Part shown: piece after piece, positions 63,800-64,000 of the stretch | How the letters are laid out: every line of letters starts with the position of its first letter | Position numbering within the stretch: the first letter of the stretch is position 1 | Assembly: GCF_003287875.1 (NCBI RefSeq) | Contig: NZ_QMKK01000054.1 | Span: 62,001-126,000 of the forward strand | Source: Martinezella tropici | GTDB lineage: Bacteria; Pseudomonadota; Alphaproteobacteria; Rhizobiales; Rhizobiaceae | DNA length: 64,000 bases | Direction: 5' to 3' | Notes under the pieces: generated by a model | The model's input: only the letters and a program-made list of their open reading frames with translations | Database searches by the model: none | Told to the model about the DNA's origin: nothing | Program-made: the position numbers and the translations under genes

Positions 63800-64000
63800 T
63801 CACGCGGCGGAGCCGGCAATTTCTCCCGGAACCTGCGGGATCGACTGCAGCAGCGTCTGTCGTGCCGAAGCAAGATGCTGACGGCAGGCAGCGTCGATCC
63901 TCTGCTGGTCGCGCGATTGCAGCGCTTCGATATAGTCGAGATGCTCCACTATGGCGCGGGCATTGCGCTCGCGTGCGAAAGCCTTGTTCCACTGATAGTG
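63800..64000 (-). CDS. GntR-family regulator, C-terminal part (runs off the window)
   Basis: Sixty-six residues before a TGA at 63800-63802. The stretch NARAIVEHLDYIEALQSRDQ then IDAACRQHLASARQTLLQSI is typical of the last helices of an FCD ligand-binding domain (FadR subgroup of GntR). The DNA-binding domain lies beyond the window. It is convergent with the GH2 gene. Confidence 0.8.
   Translation of the reverse strand, partial: HYQWNKAFARERNARAIVEHLDYIEALQSRDQQRIDAACRQHLASARQTLLQSIPQVPGEIAGSAA

Overview
The window looks like part of a large replicon (chromosome or chromid) of a Rhizobiales alphaproteobacterium in the Rhizobium/Sinorhizobium/Agrobacterium group. I base this on the high-GC coding sequence, the gene content, and an alpha-galactoside locus laid out like the agp/aga locus described in Sinorhizobium meliloti. 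No tRNA, rRNA, CRISPR array, transposase or integrase was recognised. Almost everything is accessory catabolism, transport and regulation in compact operons.

Layout. (1) 1-1.5 kb: the end of an unidentified gene and a DUF882 (M15-like) periplasmic protein whose C-terminus looks frameshifted. (2) 1.8-12.7 kb: a MalT-like LuxR-type regulator, then a HyuB/HyuA hydantoinase-oxoprolinase pair in one run with a complete polyamine-type ABC importer and a 69-residue protein. (3) 13.0-15.2 kb: an orphan TadE/TadG-like pair behind a very AT-rich leader. (4) 15.2-19.7 kb (minus): aromatic-type aminotransferase, 2-oxoacid dehydrogenase E2 and a one-chain E1 (alpha+beta), divergent from an Lrp/AsnC regulator. 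(5) 20.4-32.6 kb: phenylacetate catabolon, with paaX, paaABCDE, an extra PaaA/PaaC-family protein, paaZ, a hotdog thioesterase and paaY on plus, and paaR, paaK, paaI, paaG on minus. (6) 32.9-35.7 kb: a DHFR/RibD-like protein, two paralogous small proteins with a TetR regulator, and a MEKHLA protein. (7) 36.1-38.6 kb: a luxR-luxI-luxR quorum-sensing cluster with candidate lux boxes. (8) 39.1-43.3 kb: an RND pump without an outer-membrane factor. (9) 43.5-49.4 kb: a CHASE4-GGDEF-EAL protein, a class III adenylate cyclase-TPR protein, a YHS protein and an ankyrin protein. (10) 49.8-63.8 kb: a XylX-like FAH-family protein, two GH4 enzymes, an Opp-type ABC importer, an AraC activator and a GH2 enzyme. 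(11) The end of a GntR regulator.

How they may work together. Blocks 4 and 5 could form one route: aromatic amino acid to arylpyruvate (aminotransferase), to arylacetyl-CoA (E1/E2), then paa ring epoxidation and opening. The TetR-type operator core ACCGA(C/T)CGGTC(A/G)G lies at both paa promoters, and a related site lies in the promoter of the unrelated TetR operon at 33.5 kb, so PaaR probably co-regulates the two paa arms while PaaX adds inducer control. Block 10 is a full import, hydrolysis and activation unit for alpha-galactosides with a beta-type glycosidase added. Block 7 has every component of an acyl-HSL circuit, and its LuxI resembles the acyl-CoA-using BjaI/RpaI class.

Most promising for new biology: the arylpyruvate-dehydrogenase/paa link, the extra diiron-type protein inside the paa operon, the Hyu pair with a polyamine importer, and the TetR operon with two STAS-like paralogues.
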